64,000 nucleotides of DNA from Mesorhizobium sangaii (GTDB taxonomy: Bacteria > Pseudomonadota > Alphaproteobacteria > Rhizobiales > Rhizobiaceae). Of the stretch, positions 16,151-26,486 are shown one piece after another. The notes under the pieces are model-generated. The model saw only the letters and a list, made by a program, of their open reading frames with translations. It had not been told where the DNA came from and did no database searches. The DNA is taken from the NCBI RefSeq assembly GCF_014207355.1, contig NZ_JACHEF010000002.1, positions 1,116,001 through 1,180,000 of the forward strand, read 5' to 3'. A program made the position numbers and the translations under genes. Position 1 is the stretch's first letter, and every line of letters begins with the position of its first letter.

Positions 16151-17848
16151 TTAGCTGCCCTGCTTCTTCAGCGCGGCACCCAGGATGTCGCCCAGCGAAG
16201 CGCCGGAGTCGGTCGAGCCGTACTGGGCGACCGCTTCCTTCTCTTCGGCGATTTCCAGCGCCTTGATCGAGACCTGCAGCTTGCGGGTCTTCTTGTCGAA
16301 GGCGATGACGCGCGCGTCGACCTTCTGGCCGACGGTGAAGCGCTCGGGGCGCTGCTCGTCGCGGTCACGGCTCAGATCGGAGCGCTTGATGAAGGTCTCG
16401 ATGCCGCTGTCGACCAGCCGCACTTCCAGACCGCCATCCTTGACGCCGATGACTTCGCAGGTGACGACCGCGTTCTTGCGCAGTTCGCCGCTCGTCGCTG
16501 CTTCGCCGACCGTATCCTTGGCCAGCTGCTTGATGCCGAGCGAGATGCGCTCCTTGTCGATGTCGACGTCGAGCACCTGCGCCTTGACCATGTCGCCGCG
16601 ATTGTACTCTTCGATGACCTGCTCGCCCGGACGGGTCCAGTCGAGGTCGGAGAGATGGACCATGCCGTCCACATCGCCTTCGAGGCCGATGAACAGGCCG
16701 AACTCGGTCTTGTTCTTGACCTCGCCCTCGACCTGGCTGCCGACCGGATGGCTGCTGGCGAAAGCCTGCCACGGATTCTCGAGCGTCTGCTTGAGGCCGA
16801 GCGAGATGCGGCGCTTGGCCGGATCGACTTCGAGCACCACCACGTCGACTTCCTGGGTCGTCGACAGGATCTTGCCGGGATGCACGTTCTTCTTCGTCCA
16901 CGACATTTCCGAAACGTGGATGAGGCCTTCGATGCCCGGCTCCAGCTCGACGAACGCGCCGTAGTCGGTGATGTTGGTGACGGTACCCTTGATCTTCTTG
17001 CCGATCGGGAACTTGGTGCCGATCTCGGACCACGGATCGCTCTCGAGCTGCTTCATGCCGAGCGAGATGCGGTGGGTTTCCTGGTTGATGCGGATAATCT
17101 GCACCTTGACCGTCTGACCGATGTTGAGGATTTCGGTCGGATGGTTGACGCGGCGCCATGCCATGTCGGTGACATGCAGCAGGCCGTCGATGCCGCCGAG
17201 GTCGACGAACGCACCGTAGTCGGTAATGTTCTTGACGACGCCTTCGACAACCTGGCCTTCTTCGAGGTTCTGCACGATTTCCGAACGCTGTTCGGCGCGG
17301 CTCTCCTCGAGCACGGTGCGGCGCGACACCACGATGTTGCCGCGGCGGCGATCCATCTTGAGGATCTCGAAGGGCTGCGGGTTGTGCATCAGCGGGGAGA
17401 CGTCGCGGATCGGGCGGATATCGACCTGGCTGCGCGGCAGGAAGGCCACGGCGCCGTCGAGGTCGACGGTGAAGCCGCCCTTGACCTGGTTGAAGATGAC
17501 GCCTTCAACGCGCTCACCCTTGGTGAACTTCTCTTCGAGACGGACCCAGCTCTCTTCGCGGCGGGCCTTCTCACGGCTGAGCATCGCTTCGCCAAGCGCG
17601 TTCTCGATGCGCTCGACATAGACTTCGACGGTGTCACCGACCTTGAGGGTGGTGTCCTTGCCCTTGACGCCGAATTCCTTCAGCGGCACGCGGCCTTCGA
17701 CCTTGAGGCCGACGTCGATGATGGCCATGTCCTTTTCGATGGCCGTGATCGTGCCCTTGACGACCTGGCCTTCGCCGGAATGACCTGTGGTGAATGATTC
17801 TTCGAGCAGGCTCGCGAAATCATCGCGAGTGGGATTTGCAGCTGACAT
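16151..17848 (-). CDS. rpsA: 30S ribosomal protein S1
   Basis: Ribosomal protein S1 of 565 residues, which binds mRNA leaders on the 30S subunit. Six S1 RNA-binding repeats can be followed along the chain through recurring VKNITDYGAFVDLGG-type and RISLGLKQ-type segments. The length is that expected for Alphaproteobacteria. It is the last gene of the classic reverse-strand order aroA, cmk, rpsA, separated from cmk by about 210 bases. A strong terminator follows at 16076-16111. Confidence 0.98.
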   Translation of the reverse strand: MSAANPTRDDFASLLEESFTTGHSGEGQVVKGTITAIEKDMAIIDVGLKVEGRVPLKEFGVKGKDTTLKVGDTVEVYVERIENALGEAMLSREKARREESWVRLEEKFTKGERVEGVIFNQVKGGFTVDLDGAVAFLPRSQVDIRPIRDVSPLMHNPQPFEILKMDRRRGNIVVSRRTVLEESRAEQRSEIVQNLEEGQVVEGVVKNITDYGAFVDLGGIDGLLHVTDMAWRRVNHPTEILNIGQTVKVQIIRINQETHRISLGMKQLESDPWSEIGTKFPIGKKIKGTVTNITDYGAFVELEPGIEGLIHVSEMSWTKKNVHPGKILSTTQEVDVVVLEVDPAKRRISLGLKQTLENPWQAFASSHPVGSQVEGEVKNKTEFGLFIGLEGDVDGMVHLSDLDWTRPGEQVIEEYNRGDMVKAQVLDVDIDKERISLGIKQLAKDTVGEAATSGELRKNAVVTCEVIGVKDGGLEVRLVDSGIETFIKRSDLSRDRDEQRPERFTVGQKVDARVIAFDKKTRKLQVSIKALEIAEEKEAVAQYGSTDSGASLGDILGAALKKQGS

Positions 17849-18056
17849 TGTTTCTCCTGGAATGCCCCGCTTCTGTCGCGGGACGGGCGCCGTGGGTTAG
17901 CGTTGCGTTGGCCTGCCGGCGTTCCGGGCTACAAAAGCCCTGGGCCGCTCTTTAAGCGGCAATTCCGGCGCATGAAGAATGCTGGCAGGCTGGTTCGTGC
18001 CCGATATGGGTATTTTCTTCGCCTCCGACAACGGAAACACGAGGGAAAAACCCGGC
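17849..18056 (-). promoter_or_regulatory. cmk-rpsA intergenic region with two hairpins
   Basis: This gap is wide enough for an rpsA promoter and leader. Two stems are visible: GCCGCT/AGCGGC around 17944-17960 and GGGCT/AGCCC flanking a TTTTG loop around 17926-17940. Either could end or attenuate cmk transcription, though neither has a long T-run. Confidence 0.4.
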
Positions 18057-18707
18057 TCAGGCCTTGTCTCTCTTGGCCAGCACGTCGTCGATGATCGCCA
18101 TGGCCGCAAGAAACGCGGCTTCTATAGCCATTTCGCTGGTATCAAGCAAGTGCGCGTCTGCCGCCGGCTTCAAGGGCGAGTCGGCGCGGCCCATGTCGCG
18201 CTCGTCGCGGCGCACGATATCGGCGAGGATCTCGGTGAAATCGGCGGTACCGCCGATGCTCTCGATCTCGGCCAGTCGCCGCCGCGCCCGCACCTCGGCG
18301 CTCGCCGTTACATAGAGTTTTATGTCGGCGTCGGGGCAGACGACGGTGCCGATGTCGCGGCCATCGAGCACGGCGCCCGGCGGCGTCGTGGCAAATGCGC
18401 GCTGCTTTTCGACCAGGATGCGCCGCACAGTCGGGAAAACCGCGACCTTCGAGGCCGCCTCGCCGACCGCATGCGCCGACAGCACCGACCGGTCGAGCTT
18501 GGCCAGATCGACCTGGCGTGCAGCGGTTTCGGCCGCCGAGACATTGTCGAGCGGCAGCGCGTGCTGGATCAGCGCGTAGGCCACCGCGCGATAGGTAAGG
18601 CCAGTGTCGAGCAGGTTCAGACGGTAATGGTCGGCAAGCCGCCGAGCCAGCGTGCCTTTTCCGGCTCCGGCCGGGCCGTCGATGGCGATGGTCAGGAGCC
18701 TCGTCAT
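18057..18707 (-). CDS. cmk: Cytidylate kinase
   Basis: Cytidylate kinase (216 residues from this start) phosphorylates CMP and dCMP with ATP. The P-loop GPAGAGKGT is at residues 10-18, followed by [13 protein letters not shown] (family DTGxxYR) and the [13 protein letters not shown]-binding stretch near 115. The C-terminal [20 protein letters not shown] is typical. The ATG at 18707 matches the normal N-terminus, but no ribosome site precedes it. The frame continues upstream without a stop to an ATG at 19016 that does have one. The protein may therefore be made with a 103-residue N-terminal extension (next entry). Function is certain; the mature start is not. Confidence 0.95.
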   Translation of the reverse strand: MTRLLTIAIDGPAGAGKGTLARRLADHYRLNLLDTGLTYRAVAYALIQHALPLDNVSAAETAARQVDLAKLDRSVLSAHAVGEAASKVAVFPTVRRILVEKQRAFATTPPGAVLDGRDIGTVVCPDADIKLYVTASAEVRARRRLAEIESIGGTADFTEILADIVRRDERDMGRADSPLKPAADAHLLDTSEMAIEAAFLAAMAIIDDVLAKRDKA

Positions 18708-20410
<1,703 letters not shown>

Positions 20411-20448
20411 TCATTTGTTGCGGCGGTCTCGTATCACGGCGGGCCGAA

Positions 20449-20500
20449 ATGGTCATCCCCCATGGTCGTCCCCCATGGTCGTCCCCCATGGTCGTCATCG
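20449..20500. repeat. 13-bp tandem repeat, four copies, between aroA and the FYDLN gene
   Basis: Units at 20449, 20462, 20475 and 20488 are ATGGTCATCCCCC, two exact ATGGTCGTCCCCC, and a degenerate ATGGTCGTCATCG. The array lies in the divergent promoter region of aroA and the TIGR02300 gene. Confidence 0.85.
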
Positions 20501-20603
20501 ACGCGAGGCCTTTCATTGCATGGTTTTGTGACGCCGGCTTTTCGCTTTGACAGCGCTGCAAACTGTGGTTAAGGGGACCACTCTTTTATTGACGAGGCTT
20601 GCC

Positions 20604-20993
20604 GTGGCAAAAACCGAACTTGGCACAAAACGTATCGACCCGGAGACGGGTCGAAAATTCTACGACCTGAACAAGGACCCGATCGTCTCGCCCTACACCG
20701 GCAAGACCTATCCGCGTTCCTATTTCGAGGAAGGCAAGATCGCCGCCCTCGAGGAGGAAGAGGAAGTGGCCGAGAAGGAAGTGGACGCCGAGGACGAAGA
20801 GGGCGTTGAAGTCGTCTCGCTCGAAGAGGCCGACGAAGACGTCAAGGCCGACGATCTGCCGGATCTCGGCGACGACGAGGACGATGTCGACCTCGGCGAC
20901 GACGAGGATGACACGTTCCTTGCCGACGAAGAGGAAGAAGACGACGACGTTGCCGACATGATCGGCGTCGGCGACGACGACGACGAGGTCTGA
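20604..20993 (+). CDS. TIGR02300 family (FYDLN acid domain) protein
   Basis: A 129-residue alphaproteobacterial protein of unknown function. The N-terminal 50 residues are the conserved FYDLN block (Phe19-Asn23), with PETGRKF before it and SPYTGKTYPRSYF after it. From about residue 55 the chain is almost all Glu and then Asp, giving a very acidic, disordered tail. The GTG at 20604 is the family start and has GAGG six bases upstream; the frame continues upstream to 20547 without support. The gene sits between aroA and tRNA-Ala, its usual rhizobial setting. Confidence 0.92.
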   Translation: MAKTELGTKRIDPETGRKFYDLNKDPIVSPYTGKTYPRSYFEEGKIAALEEEEEVAEKEVDAEDEEGVEVVSLEEADEDVKADDLPDLGDDEDDVDLGDDEDDTFLADEEEEDDDVADMIGVGDDDDEV

Positions 20994-21165
20994 TCGGCCT
21001 TGAAAGCAGGCGTTTGCCAGCTTTCGTGGCCTGTGAAGAAAAAGCCGCTCTCGAAGGCTTGATATTGACGAAAGGCGGGGTTAGAAGCCGCCTGCACTAA
21101 CGGCGCGGTCTCCAACCCACGCCGGATCTCTTCGCCGGAAACGGCGCCGGTTGACTGCCGGAAGT

Positions 21166-21241
<76 letters not shown>

Positions 21242-21593
21242 AGTTCCCTCTAGGTCGTTGATTTTCCTGGAAGGCCTTTGATTTGAAGGCCTATTCTACG
21301 AACGTGGTCGAAGCACTTTCCTGAAGCCACCATTTTCGAAGCCGTTCGACCGGCTACCGAATGCGATGGATTGGGATGAAACCTTGCCCTTTCGAGCAGG
21401 CCGACCAATCGAGCAGCCGCGAGCGGGTATGTGGAGCGTTCGATTTCCTTCCCGCATGCGCTCATTTCGAGTAAAGCTATGACTGGGCGCCTTCCGATCG
21501 CGCGGGGACGGCGCTGTTAGGTGGCGGGCGTGACCGTGATCGGCTTTGATTGCAGCGTTTGCCATCTAGGATTGCGTGCTTCGAGGCTGGAAC
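21242..21593. other. Intergenic stretch after tRNA-Ala, no gene seen
   Basis: These 352 bases hold no convincing gene. A short direct repeat, GAAGGCCT-TTGATTT-GAAGGCCT, at about 21270-21292 includes two AGGCCT palindromes and may help end tRNA transcription. The cyclase ribosome site (GAGG) is at the right end. Confidence 0.5.
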
Positions 21594-23339
21594 ATGGAAC
21601 ACAGGCTCGCGGCGGTGCTGGCAGCCGACATGGCTGGATACTCTCGGCTCATGGAAGCCGACGAGAGGGGCACGCTTGCGCGGCTCAAAACGCACCGGAT
21701 AGAACTTATTGATCCGGCAATCGCCAAGAACCAGGGCCACATCATCAAAACCACCGGTGACGGCATGCTGGTCGAGTTCCAGAGCGTGGCAGATGCCGTG
21801 CGCTGCGCGGCGGAGGTGCAGATCCGCATGCGCCGCCGCAACGCCGACGTGCCGGAAGCCGGACGCATTCAGTTCCGGATCGGCATCAATCTCGGCGACA
21901 TCATCTTCGATGAGGGCGACATTTTTGGCGACGGCGTGAATGTCGCCGCCCGGCTGGAGCAGATGGCCGAAGTCGGCGGGGTGTGCGTCACCCAGGCCGT
22001 GTACGAACAGGTCTTCGATCGGCTCGAAATCAGGTTCGAGGACCTCGGCGAGAAGGCCCTGAAGAACATCTCTCGCCCGATACGGGTCTGGCGCGCGGTG
22101 CTGGACGATGCAGCCGATCCGCGAGCGGGGGACGGCTCGGCCCGGCACAGCGTGGTGAAGCCGTCGATTGCGGTCCTGCCATTCGCCAATATGAGCGGTG
22201 AATCCGAACAGGAATTTTTCGTTGATGGTCTGACCGAGGATATCATCACGGAACTTTCGCGCCGGCACGAGCTGTTCGTCATCTCGCGCAACTCCACCTT
22301 CGTCTACAAAGGGCAGTCGGTAAACCTCCGTGAAATCGCCCGGAAGCTGGGCGCGCAATTCCTGGTGGAGGGCAGCGTCCGCAAATCGGGCGGTCAGCTC
22401 AGGGTGACGGCGCAGCTGATCGATACTGCCACCGATGCGCACATCTGGGCCGAGCGATACGACCGCAAGCTCGACGATGTCTTCGCCATTCAGGACGAAC
22501 TGACCGCAGCGATCGTGGCCACGCTGCCAGGCCGCGTCGAAGCCGCGCAGCAGGATGTCGTGGCGCGCAAAACACCTGCCAACATGGCAGCATACGAATG
22601 CGTGCTCGCGGCCAAGGTCCGCCACCATCGCAGCAGTCGAGCCGAGAATGAGGAGGCGCTGAAGCTGGTGACACGAGCGCTGGAACTCGACCCCGAATAC
22701 GCGCATGCCCATGCCTGGCGGGGCTGCATCCTGGGGCAAGCTTGGGGCTACGGCTGGTGCGCCGATAAGGACGCCGCCTTCGACGAAGTCGTCCGTGAGC
22801 TTGAGTTGGCGCAGGCACTGGACAGCAACGATGCCGACGTCCAACGGATATTGGCGGCCATTAGCATCAGCCGCAACGATCTGACGAAGGCTCGGCACCA
22901 CCAGGAGCGGGCTCTCGCACTCAATCCGAACTACGATCTCGTCGTGGTCCAGCACGGCGAGCTTTTGACTTGGCTCGGTCACCCCAAGGAAGGGGCCGAC
23001 TGGATTCGCAAGGCGATGCGGTTGAACCCTCACCACCCAGAACGCTTCTGGAGCCATCTTGGGAAAGCTCACTTTACAGCCCGCGAATATCCCGAAGCAA
23101 TCGAGGCCTTCATGCATCTGTCGAAGATGGATGCCAACCAACACGCCTTTGTCGCGGCGGCCTATCACTGGCTGGGCGATCGGACCGCTGCGTCCGCTCA
23201 CCTCGCTCAAATAGACAAGGTCGATCCGGAATTCACCATTGATGCGTTGGTCTCTACCCTGCACTACGAGAACGAGGCGGATCTTCATCATCTGGTTGAT
23301 GGACTGAAGTCTCCCGAAGCGGCGCAGGTGAAAGCATAG
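21594..23339 (+). CDS. Class III adenylate/guanylate cyclase with TolB-like and TPR regions
   Basis: A 581-residue protein in three parts. Residues about 1-170 are a class III nucleotidyl cyclase catalytic domain: first metal Asp in AADMAGYSRLM, second in TTGDGMLVEF, and GINLGDIIFDEGDIFGDGVNVAARLE. Residues about 190-320 form a linker typical of this rhizobial group (SIAVLPFANMSGESEQEFFVDGLTEDI, FLVEGSVRKSGGQLRVTAQLIDTATDAHIWAERYDR). The C-terminal half is TPR-like helical repeats. No transmembrane segment is obvious, so it is probably cytoplasmic. The ATG at 21594 has GAGG upstream; an in-frame GTG lies at 21576. It ends three bases from the convergent dehydratase gene. Confidence 0.9.
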   Translation: MEHRLAAVLAADMAGYSRLMEADERGTLARLKTHRIELIDPAIAKNQGHIIKTTGDGMLVEFQSVADAVRCAAEVQIRMRRRNADVPEAGRIQFRIGINLGDIIFDEGDIFGDGVNVAARLEQMAEVGGVCVTQAVYEQVFDRLEIRFEDLGEKALKNISRPIRVWRAVLDDAADPRAGDGSARHSVVKPSIAVLPFANMSGESEQEFFVDGLTEDIITELSRRHELFVISRNSTFVYKGQSVNLREIARKLGAQFLVEGSVRKSGGQLRVTAQLIDTATDAHIWAERYDRKLDDVFAIQDELTAAIVATLPGRVEAAQQDVVARKTPANMAAYECVLAAKVRHHRSSRAENEEALKLVTRALELDPEYAHAHAWRGCILGQAWGYGWCADKDAAFDEVVRELELAQALDSNDADVQRILAAISISRNDLTKARHHQERALALNPNYDLVVVQHGELLTWLGHPKEGADWIRKAMRLNPHHPERFWSHLGKAHFTAREYPEAIEAFMHLSKMDANQHAFVAAAYHWLGDRTAASAHLAQIDKVDPEFTIDALVSTLHYENEADLHHLVDGLKSPEAAQVKA

Positions 23340-23342
23340 TCA

Positions 23343-24491
23343 TCACCACTCGGCGAAGGAGCCGTCCTTGTGGCGCCAGATCGGATTGCGCCAGCGGTGG
23401 CCTTCCTTGGCGCGCTCCTTGACGTAGTCCTCGTCGATCTCGACGCCGAGGCCCGGGCCATCGGGAATGGCGACATAACCATCCTCGTAGCGGAAGACAT
23501 CCTTGTTGGCGGCGTAGTCGAGCAAGTCGTTGGCGGCGTTGTAGTGGATGCCGAGGCTCTGCTCCTGGATGAAGCAGTTGTAGCTGACCGCATCGAGCTG
23601 CAGGCAGGCCGCAAGCGCGATCGGCCCGAGCGGGCAGTGCGGCGCCACCGCGACGTCATAGGCCTCGGCCATCGCCGCGATCTTGCGGCATTCGGTGATG
23701 CCGCCCGCATGCGAGAGGTCGGGCTGGATGATGTCGACGACACCTTCCTCGAACACCGACTTGAAGTCCCAGCGGCTGTAGAGCCGCTCGCCGAGCGCAA
23801 TCGGCGTCGAGCCGAGGGCGGCGATCTCCTTCAGTGCCTCGCGGTTTTCGCTGAGCACCGGCTCCTCGATGAACATCAGCCTGTAGGGCTCCAACTCCTT
23901 GACCAGGATGCGAGCCATCGGCCGGTGCACGCGGCCGTGGAAATCGACGGCGATGCCGATGTTGGGGCCGACGGCCTCGCGCACCATGGCGACCCGCTCG
24001 ACCGCGGCATCTATTCTGTCGTGGCTGTCGACGATCTGCAGTTCCTCGGTGCCGTTCATCTTGAGCGCCAGGAAGCCGCGCGCCACCACTTCCCGGGCAC
24101 CGGCGGCGACCTCGGCCGGCCGGTCGCCGCCGATCCAGGAATAAACCTTGATACTGTCACGCAACTTGCCGCCGAGCAGTTCATGCACGGGCACGCCGAG
24201 CGCCTTGCCCTTGATGTCCCAAAGCGCCTGGTCGATGCCGGCAATGGCGCTCATCAGTATCGGCCCGCCACGGTAGAAGCCGCCGCGATGCATCACCGTC
24301 CAGTGGTCCTCGATCAGCCGCGGATCCTTGCCGATGAGATAATCGCCAAGCTCCTTGACCGCCGCCTCGACGGTCAGCGCCCGGCCTTCGACGACCGGCT
24401 CGCCCCAGCCGGTGACACCGGCATCGGTCTCGATCTTCAGGAACAGCCAGCGCGGCGGAACGATGTAGGTGGTGAGCGAGATGATTTTCAT
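23343..24491 (-). CDS. dgoD: D-galactonate dehydratase-like enolase-superfamily enzyme (DgoD family)
   Basis: A 382-residue mandelate-racemase-type sugar acid dehydratase, exactly the usual DgoD length. Metal ligands follow the family pattern: AVDFHGR (Asp), FIEEPV (Glu) and GERLYSRW (Glu). The catalytic His lies in [15 protein letters not shown], and an N-terminal [10 protein letters not shown] loop covers the site. DgoD converts D-galactonate to 2-keto-3-deoxygalactonate. It is followed upstream by a GntR regulator and divergently by an AraFGH-like importer and SDR, consistent with a sugar or aldonate route. Other aldonates remain possible. Confidence 0.88.
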   Translation of the reverse strand: MKIISLTTYIVPPRWLFLKIETDAGVTGWGEPVVEGRALTVEAAVKELGDYLIGKDPRLIEDHWTVMHRGGFYRGGPILMSAIAGIDQALWDIKGKALGVPVHELLGGKLRDSIKVYSWIGGDRPAEVAAGAREVVARGFLALKMNGTEELQIVDSHDRIDAAVERVAMVREAVGPNIGIAVDFHGRVHRPMARILVKELEPYRLMFIEEPVLSENREALKEIAALGSTPIALGERLYSRWDFKSVFEEGVVDIIQPDLSHAGGITECRKIAAMAEAYDVAVAPHCPLGPIALAACLQLDAVSYNCFIQEQSLGIHYNAANDLLDYAANKDVFRYEDGYVAIPDGPGLGVEIDEDYVKERAKEGHRWRNPIWRHKDGSFAEW

Positions 24492-24499
24492 GCGCTGCC

Positions 24500-25246
24500 T
24501 CAGTTGTTCTTGAGTTTCTTGGCGCTGACGAGGTCGCGCGCCGCAAGGTCGAGGATCTTGTTTGCCGCGCCACGCGCCGCCTCGGCGTCGCGCATACGCA
24601 GCGCCTCGACCACCTCGCGGTGCGCCGCCACCGCTTCCAGGCGCCGTTCGAGCGAAATCGTCGCCGTCGCCTCCAGCGAGAATTTGAGACCTGTGTCGAT
24701 CAGATTGCCGATCTGGCGAAAGATCGGGTTGTGGCTCGCGGCATAGACGATCTGGTGGAAAGCGATGTCGCTGCGCGAGAAAGCGGCGCGATCCTCGCCG
24801 GCGCCGGCCATGCCGCGCCATGCCGCCTCGAGATCGGCGATCTCCTGCAGTGTCGCGCGCGTCGCGGCAAGCTCGGCGACCAGCGGTTCGATGGCCCTGC
24901 GTGTTTCCAGGATGGCGTCGAAGAGCTTGTCGTCCAGCGCGTGCGGCGCGTGCCAGGCCAGCACCTGCGGGTCGATGATGTTCCAGTCGTCCTCGTTGCA
25001 GACGACGGTGCCGACGCGCGGCCGCGACAACACCAGCCCCTTGGCGGCCAGCACCTTCAGCGCCTCGCGGATGACGGTGCGGCTGACGCCGTACTCGACG
25101 CCAAGTTCGTTTTCGGTCGGCAAGGAGGACCCGGCCGGGTAGCGGCCGGAAAAGATGTCCGAGGCCATTGCCTTGGTCACATCGGGCATGACGCGCGGGC
25201 GACGGGTGGTCGCACTCTCCGGGGCCTTCTTCGAAATTTCGGTCAC
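24500..25246 (-). CDS. GntR family transcriptional regulator (FadR subfamily, DgoR-like)
   Basis: A 248-residue repressor-type protein. The N-terminal winged helix (residues about 20-85) has the GntR signature [32 protein letters not shown]. The C-terminal all-helical FCD ligand-binding domain carries the metal-type Asp/His positions, for example [15 protein letters not shown]. The GTG at 25246 is preceded by GGAGGAGGG; an upstream frame to 25312 looks non-native. It ends eight bases before the dehydratase start, so the two are one unit. The likely operator is the inverted repeat at 25355-25387. Confidence 0.92.
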   Translation of the reverse strand: MTEISKKAPESATTRRPRVMPDVTKAMASDIFSGRYPAGSSLPTENELGVEYGVSRTVIREALKVLAAKGLVLSRPRVGTVVCNEDDWNIIDPQVLAWHAPHALDDKLFDAILETRRAIEPLVAELAATRATLQEIADLEAAWRGMAGAGEDRAAFSRSDIAFHQIVYAASHNPIFRQIGNLIDTGLKFSLEATATISLERRLEAVAAHREVVEALRMRDAEAARGAANKILDLAARDLVSAKKLKNN

Positions 25247-25354
25247 CTCAGCCCTCCTCCAAGGCGGCAAACCAGCCGGTTCGCACAACCGGCCCGGCAT
25301 TAGCGGATGCAAACGGGTTGCGCCAGCGGTCGTTGGTCAGAGCATGTACATTAA

Positions 25355-25387
25355 TTATCATACCAGATCAATTGACGAGTATGATAA
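25355..25387. promoter_or_regulatory. Inverted repeat, putative GntR operator in the divergent sugar-locus promoter
   Basis: TTATCATAC at 25355-25363 and GTATGATAA at 25379-25387 are exact reverse complements with 15 bases between. They lie in the only AT-rich patch between the GntR-dgoD unit and the ABC importer operon, so one regulator could control both directions. Confidence 0.65.
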
Positions 25388-25446
25388 AAGCGACTAGAAG
25401 CGCCGACACCCGGGCTGAGCGCCCGGCCTATCGCTGGGAGGTAATC

Positions 25447-26439
25447 ATGCGACTTTTGAAGACCGCGCTCGTCGCGGGCGCGCTTGCCGTGCTGTCCGTC
25501 ACGACGATCGCTTCTGCCTATGCTCAGGACACCAAGATCGGCTTCATCGTCAAACAGCCCGAGGAACCGTGGTTCCAGGACGAATGGAAATTTGCCGACC
25601 AGGCCGCCAAGGAAAAGGGCTTCACCCTCGTCAAGATCGGCGCCGAGGACGGTGAGAAGCTGATGTCGGCGATCGACAATCTCGGTGCCCAGGGCGCCCA
25701 GGGCTTCATCGTCTGCACGCCGGACGTGAAGCTCGGACCTGGCATCGTCGCCAAGGCCGCCGCCAACAATCTCAAGCTGATGACCGTCGACGACCGTCTG
25801 GTCGGTGCCGACGGCAAGGCGCTGGAAGGCGTGCCGCATATGGGCATCTCGGCCACCAAGATCGGCGAGGCCGTCGGCCAGGCGATCGTCGATGAAATGA
25901 AGGCGCGCGGCTGGAAGGCCGACGAGGTTGGCGCCATCCGCGTCTCCTATGACCAGCTGCCGACGGCGGTCGATCGCGTCGAAGGCGCCATCTCGGTGCT
26001 GAAGGCGAACGGCTTCAAGGCCGAGAACATCTTCGACGCCCCGCAGGCCAAGACCGACACGGAAGCCGCGCTGAATGCCGCGACGGTCGTGCTCAATGCG
26101 CACGCCGACATCAAGAAGTGGGTCTCCTTCGGCCTCAATGACGAAGCCGTGCTCGGCGCCGTGCGCGCCTCCGAAAGCGTCGGCATCCCGGCGGACGGCA
26201 TGATCGGTGTCGGCATCGGCGGCGCGGATTCGGCGATCAACGAGTTCAAGAAGCCGGCCGCCACCGGCTTTGTCGGCACCGTGATCATCTCGCCGAAGCG
26301 CCATGGCTATGAGACGGCGCTCAACATGTACGACTGGGTTGCCAACAACAAGGAACCGGAGAAGCTGATCCTGACCTCCGGCGCACTGGCCAAGCGGGAC
26401 GACTACCAGAAGGTCCGCCAGGGCCTCGGCATCGAATAA
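25447..26439 (+). CDS. Sugar ABC transporter substrate-binding protein (AraF-like)
   Basis: A periplasmic binding protein of 330 residues. Residues 1-27 are a signal peptide ending AYAQ before DTKIGF. The mature part follows the L-arabinose-binding protein pattern (KIGFIVKQPEEPWFQDEWKFADQAAKEKGF; later TVDDRLVG and FGLNDEAVLGAVRASE). The ATG at 25447 has GGGAGG six bases upstream; a longer frame from 25318 runs over the operator and is not credible. It opens the importer operon, and its ligand should be a pentose or galactose-like sugar. Confidence 0.93.
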   Translation: MRLLKTALVAGALAVLSVTTIASAYAQDTKIGFIVKQPEEPWFQDEWKFADQAAKEKGFTLVKIGAEDGEKLMSAIDNLGAQGAQGFIVCTPDVKLGPGIVAKAAANNLKLMTVDDRLVGADGKALEGVPHMGISATKIGEAVGQAIVDEMKARGWKADEVGAIRVSYDQLPTAVDRVEGAISVLKANGFKAENIFDAPQAKTDTEAALNAATVVLNAHADIKKWVSFGLNDEAVLGAVRASESVGIPADGMIGVGIGGADSAINEFKKPAATGFVGTVIISPKRHGYETALNMYDWVANNKEPEKLILTSGALAKRDDYQKVRQGLGIE

Positions 26440-26486
26440 TCCTCCCTGTACAAACAGGCGGCGGCTCATCCCGCCGCCAGTTTGTC

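Noticed and set aside
16136..17797. 553-codon forward frame opposite rpsA
   Set aside because: It mirrors the highly biased rpsA coding strand; ribosomal protein S1 repeats are unmistakable on the reverse strand.
21477..23291. 604-codon reverse frame opposite the cyclase gene
   Set aside because: The cyclase catalytic motifs and TPRs are on the forward strand; the reverse frame has no ribosome site or domain.
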